NCBI GenBank assembly: GCA_020073445.1
Contig: JAIQFE010000012.1
Location: 1-64,000, forward strand
DNA: 64,000 nt
From: Terriglobia bacterium
GTDB taxonomy: Bacteria > Acidobacteriota > Terriglobia > Bryobacterales > Bryobacteraceae
Direction: 5' to 3'
A program made the translations under genes and the position numbers. Below are positions 25,627 through 33,848 of this stretch, one piece after another; the stretch's first letter is position 1; each line of letters opens with the position of its first letter. The notes beneath the pieces were generated by a model. It saw only the letters and a program-made list of their open reading frames with translations, was not told the DNA's origin and did no database searches.

Positions 25627-26298
25627 ATGGTCGCACGCATTCCGTTTGCGGTGGCTGTCCTCGCGGTAGCGCTCGCCGGAAAGAGCCTGTGGGCCCAAAA
25701 CAATGAAACGTACCAGCGGTTCACGGCGGGGGTCGGGGGCGGGTTTACATCCGCTATTGGGGAGCAATCGGGCAAGTGGGATCGTGGTTCCCATATCGAA
25801 GCCGGCGGCGGCTACTTCTTCAATGCAAACTTGGGCGTGACCGGCAACTTCCTGTTCAGCAGTTTGGGCCTAAGCAGCGCGGAACTCAGCCGGCTGAACC
25901 AAATCGACGGATCGGCAAGCGTTACTGGAGTCACTGCGGATCCGACGTTCCGTTTTCATGTCGCTAGGAACCTGTCGGCGTACGTGCTCGCCGGAGGTGG
26001 TTATCTGCGGCGAAGCGTGGAACTCACGCACAACAGCAGTGCGCAAACGGTCAACATCGGCGGGACGCAGGTGACCTTGGATCCGGGATTTGCCTTCTTC
26101 GGACCAACCCAGGTTTCGGGAACCCCGATATCCGTCCGGACTACAGAGGGCGGCGGAGCGTTTGACGCGGGAGCCGGCGTGAACGTGCTACTTCCCCGCA
26201 CGCGTCTTCGGCTATTTGTGGAGGCGCGATACATGAGAGGCTTTACCGGGACGTCCACGACGACGATCGTGCCCATCACGCTAGGCATTCGATGGTGA
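25627..26298 (+). CDS. Outer-membrane beta-barrel protein
   Basis: A 223-residue protein with signal peptide (PFAVAVLAVALAGKSLWAQ) and eight or so amphipathic strands ending in an aromatic residue (TIVPITLGIRW), the usual signal for outer-membrane assembly. It looks like an OmpA/OmpW-like small barrel (AGVGGGFTSAIG, IEAGGGYFFNANLGVTGNFLF, LSAYVLAGGGYLRR). ATG 25627 follows AAAGGA by 11 bases. A clear paralogue is at 39711-40361 with the same order of blocks. It probably leads an exported-protein unit with the CotH and phosphoesterase genes. Confidence 0.87.
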   Translation: MVARIPFAVAVLAVALAGKSLWAQNNETYQRFTAGVGGGFTSAIGEQSGKWDRGSHIEAGGGYFFNANLGVTGNFLFSSLGLSSAELSRLNQIDGSASVTGVTADPTFRFHVARNLSAYVLAGGGYLRRSVELTHNSSAQTVNIGGTQVTLDPGFAFFGPTQVSGTPISVRTTEGGGAFDAGAGVNVLLPRTRLRLFVEARYMRGFTGTSTTTIVPITLGIRW

Positions 26299-26323
26299 GG
26301 AAACAAGGAATGGCAGGGCCACT

Positions 26324-28216
26324 ATGATCCGCTATTTATTCGGTTTCGCCGGCGTCCTGGTTGCGGCTCGCGGCTTAGACGCTCAGGCGATCAGCGACTT
26401 CTTCGACGACAGCGTCCTACAGGAAATCCGGCTCACGATGAAATCGGCGGACTGGCAAAATACCCATGACCACTATCTCGACAAGAAGACATACTATAGC
26501 TGCGACTTCACGTGGCACGGCATCGTGGTCAAGAATGCAGGGCTACACACCCGCGGGACGGGCAGTTTAAACCCGATCAAGCCCGGCCTGGGAATCGAGT
26601 TCGCCAAAAACGTTCCAGGACAGACCTTCCTCGGGATGGATTCGGTCATACTGCGGAATTTTTCCGAAGACCCAACCGGACTGCACGAGCGGCTCGCCAT
26701 GCACGTTTTTCAGCGCCTCGGAACGCCCTACCTCCGCACTATGCACGCCAAGATGTTCGTCAACGACCAGTATGTCGGCCTGTACGAAGTGGTGGAACCG
26801 ATCGACGCGCGCTTTCTAACGACTCGTTTCGGCGAGAGCACAGGCTACTTGTATGAGGCGGTCGGAGGCTTGAACTATCACTTCGAGTATATCGGCGACA
26901 ACCCGTCTTCTTACATTCCGGTTTATTTCGATCCCAAAACGCATAGCGACGATCCGCAGGGGCAGGTGTTTGTAAATCTGGTTCGCACGATCAACCAAGC
27001 GACGGATGCCGGATTCCTGTCGGCCATGAGCCCCTACATGGACGTGGGAGCCTTCACTACATATGCCGCCGCGGAGACATTCCTGGCGGAAAACGACGGG
27101 CTGCTGACTCTCAGCGGCATGACGAATTTCTACCTGTACCGGCGGTCGCTTGACGACCGCTGGTTCTTGGTGCCCTGGGATAGGGAACTCACCTTCACCA
27201 GTTCCAGTTGGTCCATCTGGCAATTCACCCAAGAGAATGTTCTGCTGCGCCGGGCCCTGGCCATTCCGGAAATGCGCCAGCGCTATCTGGACGCCCTGCA
27301 TCTTGCGGCGGATCTGATAGGCGGCCCCGGAGGGTGGCTGGATACGGAAGTGGAGCGCGAGTATCAGCAGATTCATCAAGCCATGCTGGATGATCCCAAC
27401 CGCGTCTGCGACATCGACAATGTTTACAAGCCGTGCCCCGCACAGAACTTCGAGGATGCGATTGTTTATCTCCGATACTTCCCGAAGGAACGCGCGGACT
27501 TTGTGAAGCAGTCTCTGCAGGACGCGGGCTGGTCGCAGAATGCACAGGCCCCCGCTCTGGCGGCGGGTTCCATCGGGAACGCTGCGTCCGGCGTGACGCT
27601 CCTTGCGCCGGGAGAACTGGCCGCGGTACAGGTCAACTTTCCTGTCGCCAGCGAACAAAGAGCACAAGACTGGCCGCTGCCAACGGAACTGGCCCAAGTG
27701 TCCGTGAAGGTGGCGGGTGTCTCCGCTCCTTTGATCGCGGTGTCCCCGAGCGGCGCGTGGTTCCAAACGCCGAGCGAGCTGCCGAGTGGGCCTGCCTCTG
27801 TTGCGGTTGCCGCTAACGGCATAGCTGGTCCGACGGTCCCCATCGAAATTCGCCCCGCGAACCCGGGGGTATTTGCCGTCGCGCACACCAATGGCGATCT
27901 GGTGACGGCGGGCGCCCCAGCCCGATCGGGTGAACTGGTCGTGGTTTGGGCGACAGGATTAGGACGCGCCAAGAGTAACGATCAGACCGGTCAGGCTGCT
28001 CCGTTAGGCCAATTGGTCGCAATTCAGAATTCGGTTACGGCAGCCGTGAATGGAAATCCGGCCGATGTAACGTTCGCCGGGTTGGCGCCGGGTTACGCTG
28101 GTCTCCAGATTATCGTCCTCAAGCTGCCTAATGTTACTTCGGAAAACGGTCATGCAACACTGGTCTTGAGTATTGGGGGAGAGCCAGGGGCCGCTTATTC
28201 GTTCAGCGTTCGTTGA
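26324..28216 (+). CDS. Exported CotH-kinase-fold protein with C-terminal TIGR03437 domain
   Basis: After a signal peptide (residues 1-21) comes a CotH domain (about 25-400), an atypical secreted protein-kinase-like fold: LRNFSEDPTGLHERLAMHVFQRLG, KMFVNDQYVGLYEVVEPID and the metal/ATP-site FLVPWDRELTF. CotH kinases phosphorylate surface proteins in spore-formers and fungi; the substrate here is unknown. Residues about 425-630 (NAASGVTLLAPGELAAV, FAGLAPGYAGLQIIVLKLP) match the Solibacter-type C-terminal domain TIGR03437, found on many secreted acidobacterial proteins and perhaps used for surface attachment. It lies 25 bases after the beta-barrel gene. Confidence 0.86.
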   Translation: MIRYLFGFAGVLVAARGLDAQAISDFFDDSVLQEIRLTMKSADWQNTHDHYLDKKTYYSCDFTWHGIVVKNAGLHTRGTGSLNPIKPGLGIEFAKNVPGQTFLGMDSVILRNFSEDPTGLHERLAMHVFQRLGTPYLRTMHAKMFVNDQYVGLYEVVEPIDARFLTTRFGESTGYLYEAVGGLNYHFEYIGDNPSSYIPVYFDPKTHSDDPQGQVFVNLVRTINQATDAGFLSAMSPYMDVGAFTTYAAAETFLAENDGLLTLSGMTNFYLYRRSLDDRWFLVPWDRELTFTSSSWSIWQFTQENVLLRRALAIPEMRQRYLDALHLAADLIGGPGGWLDTEVEREYQQIHQAMLDDPNRVCDIDNVYKPCPAQNFEDAIVYLRYFPKERADFVKQSLQDAGWSQNAQAPALAAGSIGNAASGVTLLAPGELAAVQVNFPVASEQRAQDWPLPTELAQVSVKVAGVSAPLIAVSPSGAWFQTPSELPSGPASVAVAANGIAGPTVPIEIRPANPGVFAVAHTNGDLVTAGAPARSGELVVVWATGLGRAKSNDQTGQAAPLGQLVAIQNSVTAAVNGNPADVTFAGLAPGYAGLQIIVLKLPNVTSENGHATLVLSIGGEPGAAYSFSVR

Positions 28217-28246
28217 TATAGGAGAAGCGCTCAGGCAAATGAACGT

Positions 28247-30097
28247 ATGGTGAACGTCCGCGTTATTTCGGCTTTGGTCTGGGCTACTTTAATCTCGCTG
28301 CCTGCCGAGGCGCAGCTCAGTAAAGTGAAGACAGTTTTCGTCATCGCGATGGAAAACCATAACTGGAACCAATTCAAGGGCGCGGCCAATGCCCCCTATC
28401 TCAATAACACTCTGCTGCCACAGGCGTCGTACGCCGAGCAATACTACAATCCACCCGGCCTGCATCCCAGTCTGCCGAATTATTTTTGGCGCGAAGCCGG
28501 CACCACTTTCGGCGTCGTCAATGACAACGATCCTGCTTCCAACCACCAAAGCACGACCGCGCACCTGGTTACGCAGTTGAAGAACGCAGGCATTTCGTGG
28601 AAGACGTATCAGGAGGATATCAGCGGCACGAACTGCCCGCTCACTTCAGTGAATCTGTACGCGCCGAAACACAATGCGTTCGTATATTTCGACGACGTCA
28701 CAAACACGAATGATCCCAACTCGGCCTACTGCATCGCGCATATGCGTCCTCTGACGGAATTGGTGACCGATCTACAGACCAACACCGTCGCGCAGTACGT
28801 TTTCATTACTCCCAATCTGTGCAATGACGGCCATGATTCCTGTGCTCCTGTGAATGATGGAGTGCGTCAGACCGACAACTGGTTCGCTGCGTACATGCCG
28901 GCGATCCTCAACTCCACGGCCTATCAAAACGGGGGCGCGGTGTTCATCACCTGGGACGAAGGTGAGGGAGGCGACGGACCGATCGGCATGATCGTGCTTT
29001 CACCGCAGGCTAAAGGCGGCGGGTACTCTAACTCCATTCACTACACGCACGGTTCGCTACTGCGGACGGTGGAGGAAATCTTCGGTGTTAGCCTTTTGGG
29101 CGATGCCGCGTTGCAGTCGGATTTAAGCGACTTGTTTATGCCGGCGCCTGTCGGCGAAAGCTTTTTGAGCGCCACTGCCCCCGCAAATTGCGGCACACCC
29201 GACTATGCCATCGTCACAGCCGCGACGTTGTATGGATCGGGAAGTGGTTTCGGCTGCCTGAAAACTCTGATTCTTCCCCAATTTGCGGCAGGCAATGGCT
29301 GGAACAGCCAGTTGAACCTGATGATGCCCGTACAACCCAACACGGCCGGACTAGTCAACGGCACCGTCCCGGCTTTCGCGTTTCAATGGAGCCTGGGTAG
29401 CGGCGCCACGGCTACCTTGCCGGGCGACAACACCCCCATACTCATCCAAGGCGCTCAGAACGGCTGTCTCGGGCTGTGGTCATCGAACTCACGGGCGGCC
29501 GCAAAAGCAGACGGGGGCGTCATCGGTTCGGGCCGGGCCGATCATTTGGATTTTATCGGCTTAGGGTCGATCGGCGCTTGCACTGGCGGCGCAGACGCCC
29601 GGATCGATGGTCTCGGCCAGGGACCGATGCAGGTGCAGATGATTGCGCCAAACGCGTCTGCTCTCTCGCAAGCGACTGTCCTGCTCTCCTATTACTATCA
29701 GGATGCGAACGTCAACTGGCAGGTCACCGTCAATCCAGTGGACTTCACCAGCGCCAAACGCACCTGGACAGCGCCGCTCTATCAGGGTGGCGATTACGTG
29801 ACGGCATTTACCGTGGTCAATGTCTCGAACGTCGCACAAACGGTAAACGTGACGTTACGCGATGGCACCGGTGGTGGGATTGTGAGCAAGACGACGCCGT
29901 TGATCGCCGCCGGTTGCGGATGCAATGTGTGGCAGCAAAGCGCGGCCGGCGGCTACTATGCGGGCATCGTGCCTAACCTTTTTCCCGGCATCAGCGCGAA
30001 GACGGGTTCGATCGAATTCACCGGCAACTCAGGAAACATCGTGGTGCTAGTGCTGCGGACAGTAAAGAACAGCCTGGGAAGTGTCCCGGCGAACTAG
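28247..30097 (+). CDS. Exported phosphoesterase (AcpA/phospholipase C superfamily)
   Basis: A 616-residue secreted protein with a signal peptide ending PAEAQ. The phosphoesterase domain (about 25-310) has the family's metal-site motifs: MENHNWNQF, HPSLPNYFW, FITPNLCNDGHD, FITWDEGEGGDG and HYTHGSLLRTVEEIFG. Such enzymes hydrolyse phosphomonoesters or phospholipids outside the cytoplasm. The remaining 300 residues form a beta-rich, Gly/Asn-rich domain with Cys pairs (APANCGTPDYA, AAGCGCNVW) that may bind the surface. ATG 28247 follows the CotH stop by 30 bases; GGAGAAG is rather far upstream. It may release phosphate in co-operation with the neighbouring exported proteins. Confidence 0.88.
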   Translation: MVNVRVISALVWATLISLPAEAQLSKVKTVFVIAMENHNWNQFKGAANAPYLNNTLLPQASYAEQYYNPPGLHPSLPNYFWREAGTTFGVVNDNDPASNHQSTTAHLVTQLKNAGISWKTYQEDISGTNCPLTSVNLYAPKHNAFVYFDDVTNTNDPNSAYCIAHMRPLTELVTDLQTNTVAQYVFITPNLCNDGHDSCAPVNDGVRQTDNWFAAYMPAILNSTAYQNGGAVFITWDEGEGGDGPIGMIVLSPQAKGGGYSNSIHYTHGSLLRTVEEIFGVSLLGDAALQSDLSDLFMPAPVGESFLSATAPANCGTPDYAIVTAATLYGSGSGFGCLKTLILPQFAAGNGWNSQLNLMMPVQPNTAGLVNGTVPAFAFQWSLGSGATATLPGDNTPILIQGAQNGCLGLWSSNSRAAAKADGGVIGSGRADHLDFIGLGSIGACTGGADARIDGLGQGPMQVQMIAPNASALSQATVLLSYYYQDANVNWQVTVNPVDFTSAKRTWTAPLYQGGDYVTAFTVVNVSNVAQTVNVTLRDGTGGGIVSKTTPLIAAGCGCNVWQQSAAGGYYAGIVPNLFPGISAKTGSIEFTGNSGNIVVLVLRTVKNSLGSVPAN

Positions 30098-30187
30098 TCT
30101 ACTGTGAACGCGACTCCGACAAGGCTCTTTATCCCGAGAACCCTTCGCAATCGACCAGCCGGCGCCCGTCCAAGCGAAAAATTGAGC

Positions 30188-30203
30188 TGGCCGCTCGCAT
30201 GCT
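30188..30203 (+). promoter_or_regulatory. Sigma-54 type promoter before the phosphoribosyltransferase remnant
   Basis: TGGCCGCTCGCATGCT: exact TGGC-N8-TGC. The predicted start near 30214 is 22 bases before the GTG at 30236. The promoter appears to have outlived the function of its gene. Confidence 0.55.
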
Positions 30204-30235
30204 GGACAGAGAAATGACTGCGATAGAAGAATTTT

Positions 30236-30571
30236 GTGATCCAGCTTCCGTTTACCGATCGGGAAGGGGCGGGACGCCTTCTGGCCGCCGCACTAGGCAT
30301 GATGAATCTGCCTGCGAACGTAATCGTGCTGGCGCTACCTCGAGGCGAGTTTCCAGTTGGATTACAGGTAGCAGTCCCGGTCGGATCCGTTCAAGCCTGT
30401 GAGCGCTTGAAACCGGAAGCCGACGATTGCGTTTGTCTCGCAACGCCCGAGCCGTTTATGGCGGTCGGCCAGTGGTACGCCGACTTCCCGCAAGTGAATG
30501 ACTCCGAGGTTCAGCGCTTTCTCGAAGCCGGTCGGCTGCCCGGCAAAGGAAAAGAGCTTTTGGCGCGGTAG
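30236..30571 (+). pseudogene. Phosphoribosyltransferase remnant, PRPP-binding core deleted in frame
   Basis: The frame starts with the family N-terminus (FTDREGAGRLLAAALG, NVIVLALPRGEFPVGLQV) and then, near 30360-30375, joins directly to the C-terminal block (AVPVGSVQACERLKPEADDC, ATPEPFMAVGQWYADFPQV). The intact family is about 215-220 residues; the roughly 105 residues with the catalytic acidic loop and the PRPP loop are missing. The splice is exactly in frame, giving a 111-residue product that cannot bind PRPP in the usual way. Related proteins are fused to dienelactone hydrolase or erythromycin esterase domains in mycobacterial dormancy genes; both partners exist separately in this window. 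Confidence 0.83.
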
Positions 30572-30620
30572 GCCCGCGTCAAGACGCTCGACTGCGCGTA
30601 ATCACGCAGGATCGTAGCGG

Positions 30621-31076
30621 TCAAAGGCGCTTGAACTGGCCCATGTATTGTGCGACGCCCAGTTTGTGGCGTTTAATGGCCTGCTCCAACGCCTGCCGCT
30701 CAGCCCCTTCAGATACGCCTAATGCCGGCGTATCGAGTGCGTAAAGGCGGAAGAAGTAGCGATGAGCCCCGTGGCGCTTGGGAGGACATGGGCCTCCATA
30801 ACCGGTTTTGCCGAAGTCGTTAGTCCCAGACTGAACGGGACCCACCGCTCGATAATGCTGGGGCAAGGAGTGATGACCGGCCGGGATGTCCCACAATAGC
30901 CAATGGTTCCAGGTACCGGCGGGCGCGTCCGGGTCGTCCATGATCAGCGCAAAACTTTGTGTGCCTGCAGGCTCGCCCGACCAGGCGAGGGCGGGTGAAA
31001 CGCCATCGCCCTCGCAGGTGAAGAGATCCGGGATAGAGCCGCCATTGGCGAACGCTCCAATCGTCAGAGTAAACAT
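30621..31076 (-). CDS. YbhB/YbcL-type PEBP-like protein
   Basis: A 151-residue member of the phosphatidylethanolamine-binding/Raf-kinase-inhibitor-like family. Signature blocks are FTCEGDGVSPALAWSGEP, the ligand-site ALIMDDPDAPAGTWNHWLLWDIP and GYGGPCPPKRHGAHRYFFRLYALD. The bacterial function is unclear; the fold binds small anionic ligands and the protein is cytoplasmic here (no signal peptide). It begins 8 bases after the hibernation/cold-shock gene 2, so the two should be co-transcribed from the sigma-54-type site at 31789-31804. Confidence 0.92.
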   Translation of the reverse strand: MFTLTIGAFANGGSIPDLFTCEGDGVSPALAWSGEPAGTQSFALIMDDPDAPAGTWNHWLLWDIPAGHHSLPQHYRAVGPVQSGTNDFGKTGYGGPCPPKRHGAHRYFFRLYALDTPALGVSEGAERQALEQAIKRHKLGVAQYMGQFKRL

Positions 31077-31084
31077 GCCGCTTC

Positions 31085-31759
31085 CTACCGCTTCGACTTG
31101 GCTGCCGCGAGCCTTCTCGGCAGGACTGCGGTGGCGGCAGCCGTTTGAGCCTGCTTGCGCGGATGGATCACCTTTACCGTACTCGCCTGCGGCCCGTTGT
31201 CTCCCATCTCCTCGGCAAAACGGATGTTCGTGCCCGCGCGCAGGCGGTCAAAATGCCCATCGAGCACACTGGCCTGATTGAAGTAGATTCGACGGTCGTC
31301 GGCCGTCTCCAGGAACCCGTATCCCTGGTCTGGGAAGATCTCCTTCACCGTGCCCTGAGCCATTTTCTGGGTGTTCTTGACGAAGCCCACCTGCCGGCGG
31401 GAGTAGTCCTGCAAACGCCGTCTCATTTCGTGGAACGCCTCATGAATCGCACGCTGCGGAGTTTTGTTTGTCAGCACCGCCCTGGCTTCCTTCCGCGATT
31501 TGTCGGCTTTGGCATCTTGCAGGGTTCCGTGGAGCGTGGGTGCGTGTTTGACCAGCAACTCGCCTTTGGGCAGACCCAAATCGATCCGCACATGATAGAG
31601 TTTGCTCGACGCGGCGCGCTGCGGGCGTTCCACCACGACACGGCAACTGCTGATCCGATCGTAAAAGCGATCGAGCTTCGCTGCCTCTTTTTGCACCAGA
31701 TCCCCCAACCCAGTCACGTCATCTAGATTGCGAAATGTTACTTGAACGGGAAGTAGCAT
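31085..31759 (-). CDS. Ribosome hibernation factor/cold-shock domain fusion (intact copy)
   Basis: A 224-residue paralogue of the gene at 6325: HPF/RaiA-like domain (1-105) followed by a conserved basic linker (EAFHEMRRRLQDYSRRQ) and a cold-shock OB domain (about 134-198; GYGFLETADDRRIYFNQASV). HPF stabilises idle ribosomes; the OB domain suggests added RNA or ribosome contact, a pairing I know from stress islands of soil and deep-branching bacteria. AAGGAG stands upstream of ATG 31757-31759. It ends cleanly after LAAAKSKR, showing what the damaged copy 1 lost. PEBP follows in the same unit. Confidence 0.92.
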   Translation of the reverse strand: MLLPVQVTFRNLDDVTGLGDLVQKEAAKLDRFYDRISSCRVVVERPQRAASSKLYHVRIDLGLPKGELLVKHAPTLHGTLQDAKADKSRKEARAVLTNKTPQRAIHEAFHEMRRRLQDYSRRQVGFVKNTQKMAQGTVKEIFPDQGYGFLETADDRRIYFNQASVLDGHFDRLRAGTNIRFAEEMGDNGPQASTVKVIHPRKQAQTAAATAVLPRRLAAAKSKR

Positions 31760-31788
31760 GAATCCTTCTCCTTGCCAGTTGTTTCATC

Positions 31789-31804
31789 TGCAGATTCATA
31801 GCCA
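31789..31804 (-). promoter_or_regulatory. Sigma-54 type promoter for hibernation/cold-shock gene 2
   Basis: Minus-strand TGGCTATGAATCTGCA is identical in all 16 bases to the element before copy 1 (6284-6299), while the sequence between element and gene differs. The predicted start is near 31778. Confidence 0.78.
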
Positions 31805-31955
31805 ACCTGGAGATGCTGGGGCCGTTCAATAAACTCGGCTCCCTTGAAGGAAGGATCATATCCGCACGGCGCGATCCGGCGCACATGTGGTGCGCGATCC
31901 CGCTCAGACGGCGGCCCGGGCTCCCCAAATTAGGGGCATTGTTAACCAGATCGTT

Positions 31956-31971
31956 TGGCCCGATTCATGCG
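31956..31971 (+). promoter_or_regulatory. Sigma-54 type promoter for FecR-domain lipoprotein
   Basis: TGGCCCGATTCATGCG: exact TGGC-N8-TGC. The predicted start near 31982 gives an 11-base leader to ATG 31993. It lies back to back with the site at 31789-31804. Confidence 0.5.
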
Positions 31972-31992
31972 AGCACAGGGTGGGGTTATCCA

Positions 31993-33801
31993 ATGCGACT
32001 CTCGATCTCGGTTTTGATCTTTGCGCTGATGTTGGCCGGCTGCACTCATACGACTGCTCAAATAGCTCGCCCTCCCGCCGTGGCACCGGAGCCGGATCCT
32101 CCGGGCCGGGTGGCGCGTCTTAGCTATATCAGCGGTGTGGTTTCGTTCAGGGCCGCAGGCACGGATGATTGGACGCCGGCGGTGCTCAATCGTCCGCTGA
32201 CCAGCGGCGACGAGCTATGGACCGATCGGGACTCGCGCGCGGAATTGGATCTGGGCCACGCCTTTGTTCGCCTGGATGAGCGGACCAGCGCGGGCGTTCT
32301 CAACTTGGATGATCAAGCCGTGCAGATCAAGCTTTCCGAAGGCGTCGCCCAAGTTCACCTTCGCCGCCTGGATGAACAGGACGAATTCGAGATCGATGCT
32401 CCACAAGCCGCTGTGTCCCTGCTGCGTACCGGCGAGTACCGGATTGAGGCAGACCAAGACGGCACATCGACGACGGTGATCACGCGAACAGGCCAGGCGG
32501 AAGTGACCGCTCCCGGACAAAGCTTCACGGTCCGCGCGGGGCAGCGGGCCCGGCTTCAAGGCGCCGAACAAGTCACGTACGATCTCACGGCTGCTCCGCC
32601 CACGGACCGTTTCGACAGTTTCTGCGAAACTCGCGACCGGCGCGCGGAGAAGCTGGAATCGCTGCAGCACGTTTCGCCTTATGTCATCGGAGTGGAGGAT
32701 CTGGACGAGTTCGGCTACTGGGGCACGTCTCCGGATTACGGACCGGTCTGGTTTCCGCGTGCGGTCGTGGTGGATTGGGCTCCCTACCGATTCGGGCATT
32801 GGGTCTGGATCGAGCCTTGGGGATGGACCTGGATCGATGATGCGCCCTGGGGCTTCGCGCCGTTTCACTACGGCCGCTGGGTCATCGTCAATCGGATCTG
32901 GGGTTGGGTGCCAGGTCCGCCCAGGATTCGTGCAGTGTATGCCCCCGCTCTGGTCGTGTTTGTGGGCGGCGGGCCTGGACTTCGCTATTACTTCCATGTC
33001 GGCGTGGGCCTCGGAGTCGCATGGTTCCCGCTAGGTCCCCGCGAGATCTACATCCCGCCGTATCGCGCCAGCCGTTTGTATGTGACCAATGTCAACATCA
33101 GCCACACCGTTGTCGTCAACCAGACCAACATCTGGAAGACGGATATGTCGCGCCAGCCCTACGTCAATCGCAGAGTTAACGGAGCCGTGACCGCCGTGCC
33201 AGAGGATGTGTTCGCCGGAGCAAGACCGGTCGGACGAGCAGCAGTTCCTGTGAGTCCGCAGGAAGCCGCGGGCGCGCACATCGGCGGGAGCGCCCCGCCT
33301 GCGGCTCCGACACGTCGCAGCCTCGCAGCGATTCCCGACGGAGCCCGGCCCGCGCCACGTCCTCCGGATGCGGCCACTCGGCGGCAAGTGACCGTGCGGC
33401 GTACGCCAGCCGCTGCGCCGGTTCCGTTCGACCAAAAGCGTGAGACACTGACCCGTGATCCGGGACGGCCACTTGATCCGGGAAGGGTCGAGGGGCTGCG
33501 CCGGCAGCAGACCACAACGCCTCCGCAGTACCGGCAGGCTCCCCAGGCGCCTCGACCTGCTCAGACGCCAACGCCCCAGGCAAAGGCGCCCGTGACAACG
33601 CCTCCGCAAGTACGTCAGCCCTCCGGTCCGCCGACGGTACGCCAGGCTCCCTCTCCGGCCCCCTCGCAGCGGCAGACCGAAAACCGCCGGCGCGGCATCG
33701 AACGTGAGCAGCGGCCTCCCGTCCAACAAGGCGGCCAACAAGGCGGAAAGTCCGGCACATCGAAACAGCCCGGCAAACAGCCCGGCGGTAGAGGCCGCTA
33801 G
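31993..33801 (+). CDS. FecR-domain lipoprotein with Trp-rich DUF6600-like region and Pro/Gln-rich tail
   Basis: A 602-residue envelope protein. A lipoprotein signal with lipobox LAGC (Cys17) was used to choose ATG 31993. An FecR-like sensing domain follows (about 38-200: GDELWTDRDSRAELDLGHAFVRLDERT, AAVSLLRTGEYRIEADQDGTSTTVITRTGQ). The central region repeats Trp-rich blocks (FGHWVWIEPWGWTWIDDAPW, GFAPFHYGRWVIVNRIWGW) characteristic of DUF6600 proteins. The last 170 residues are Pro/Gln/Arg-rich and probably unstructured or cell-wall spanning. No sigma factor or TonB receptor is adjacent, so it is not a classical FecIR system. It diverges from hibernation gene 2. Confidence 0.88.
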   Translation: MRLSISVLIFALMLAGCTHTTAQIARPPAVAPEPDPPGRVARLSYISGVVSFRAAGTDDWTPAVLNRPLTSGDELWTDRDSRAELDLGHAFVRLDERTSAGVLNLDDQAVQIKLSEGVAQVHLRRLDEQDEFEIDAPQAAVSLLRTGEYRIEADQDGTSTTVITRTGQAEVTAPGQSFTVRAGQRARLQGAEQVTYDLTAAPPTDRFDSFCETRDRRAEKLESLQHVSPYVIGVEDLDEFGYWGTSPDYGPVWFPRAVVVDWAPYRFGHWVWIEPWGWTWIDDAPWGFAPFHYGRWVIVNRIWGWVPGPPRIRAVYAPALVVFVGGGPGLRYYFHVGVGLGVAWFPLGPREIYIPPYRASRLYVTNVNISHTVVVNQTNIWKTDMSRQPYVNRRVNGAVTAVPEDVFAGARPVGRAAVPVSPQEAAGAHIGGSAPPAAPTRRSLAAIPDGARPAPRPPDAATRRQVTVRRTPAAAPVPFDQKRETLTRDPGRPLDPGRVEGLRRQQTTTPPQYRQAPQAPRPAQTPTPQAKAPVTTPPQVRQPSGPPTVRQAPSPAPSQRQTENRRRGIEREQRPPVQQGGQQGGKSGTSKQPGKQPGGRGR

Positions 33802-33848
33802 GTGAACGAAAAGCGCAAATCGAGGAAGCTCGAACCTCGTGTCAAGCT

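Noticed and set aside
30103-30402. Open frame GELVYCERDSDKALYPENPS continuing to MLDREMTAIEEFCD
   Set aside because: The composition looks protein-like, but it overlaps the sigma-54-type site and the phosphoribosyltransferase remnant, has no start signal and no recognised family.
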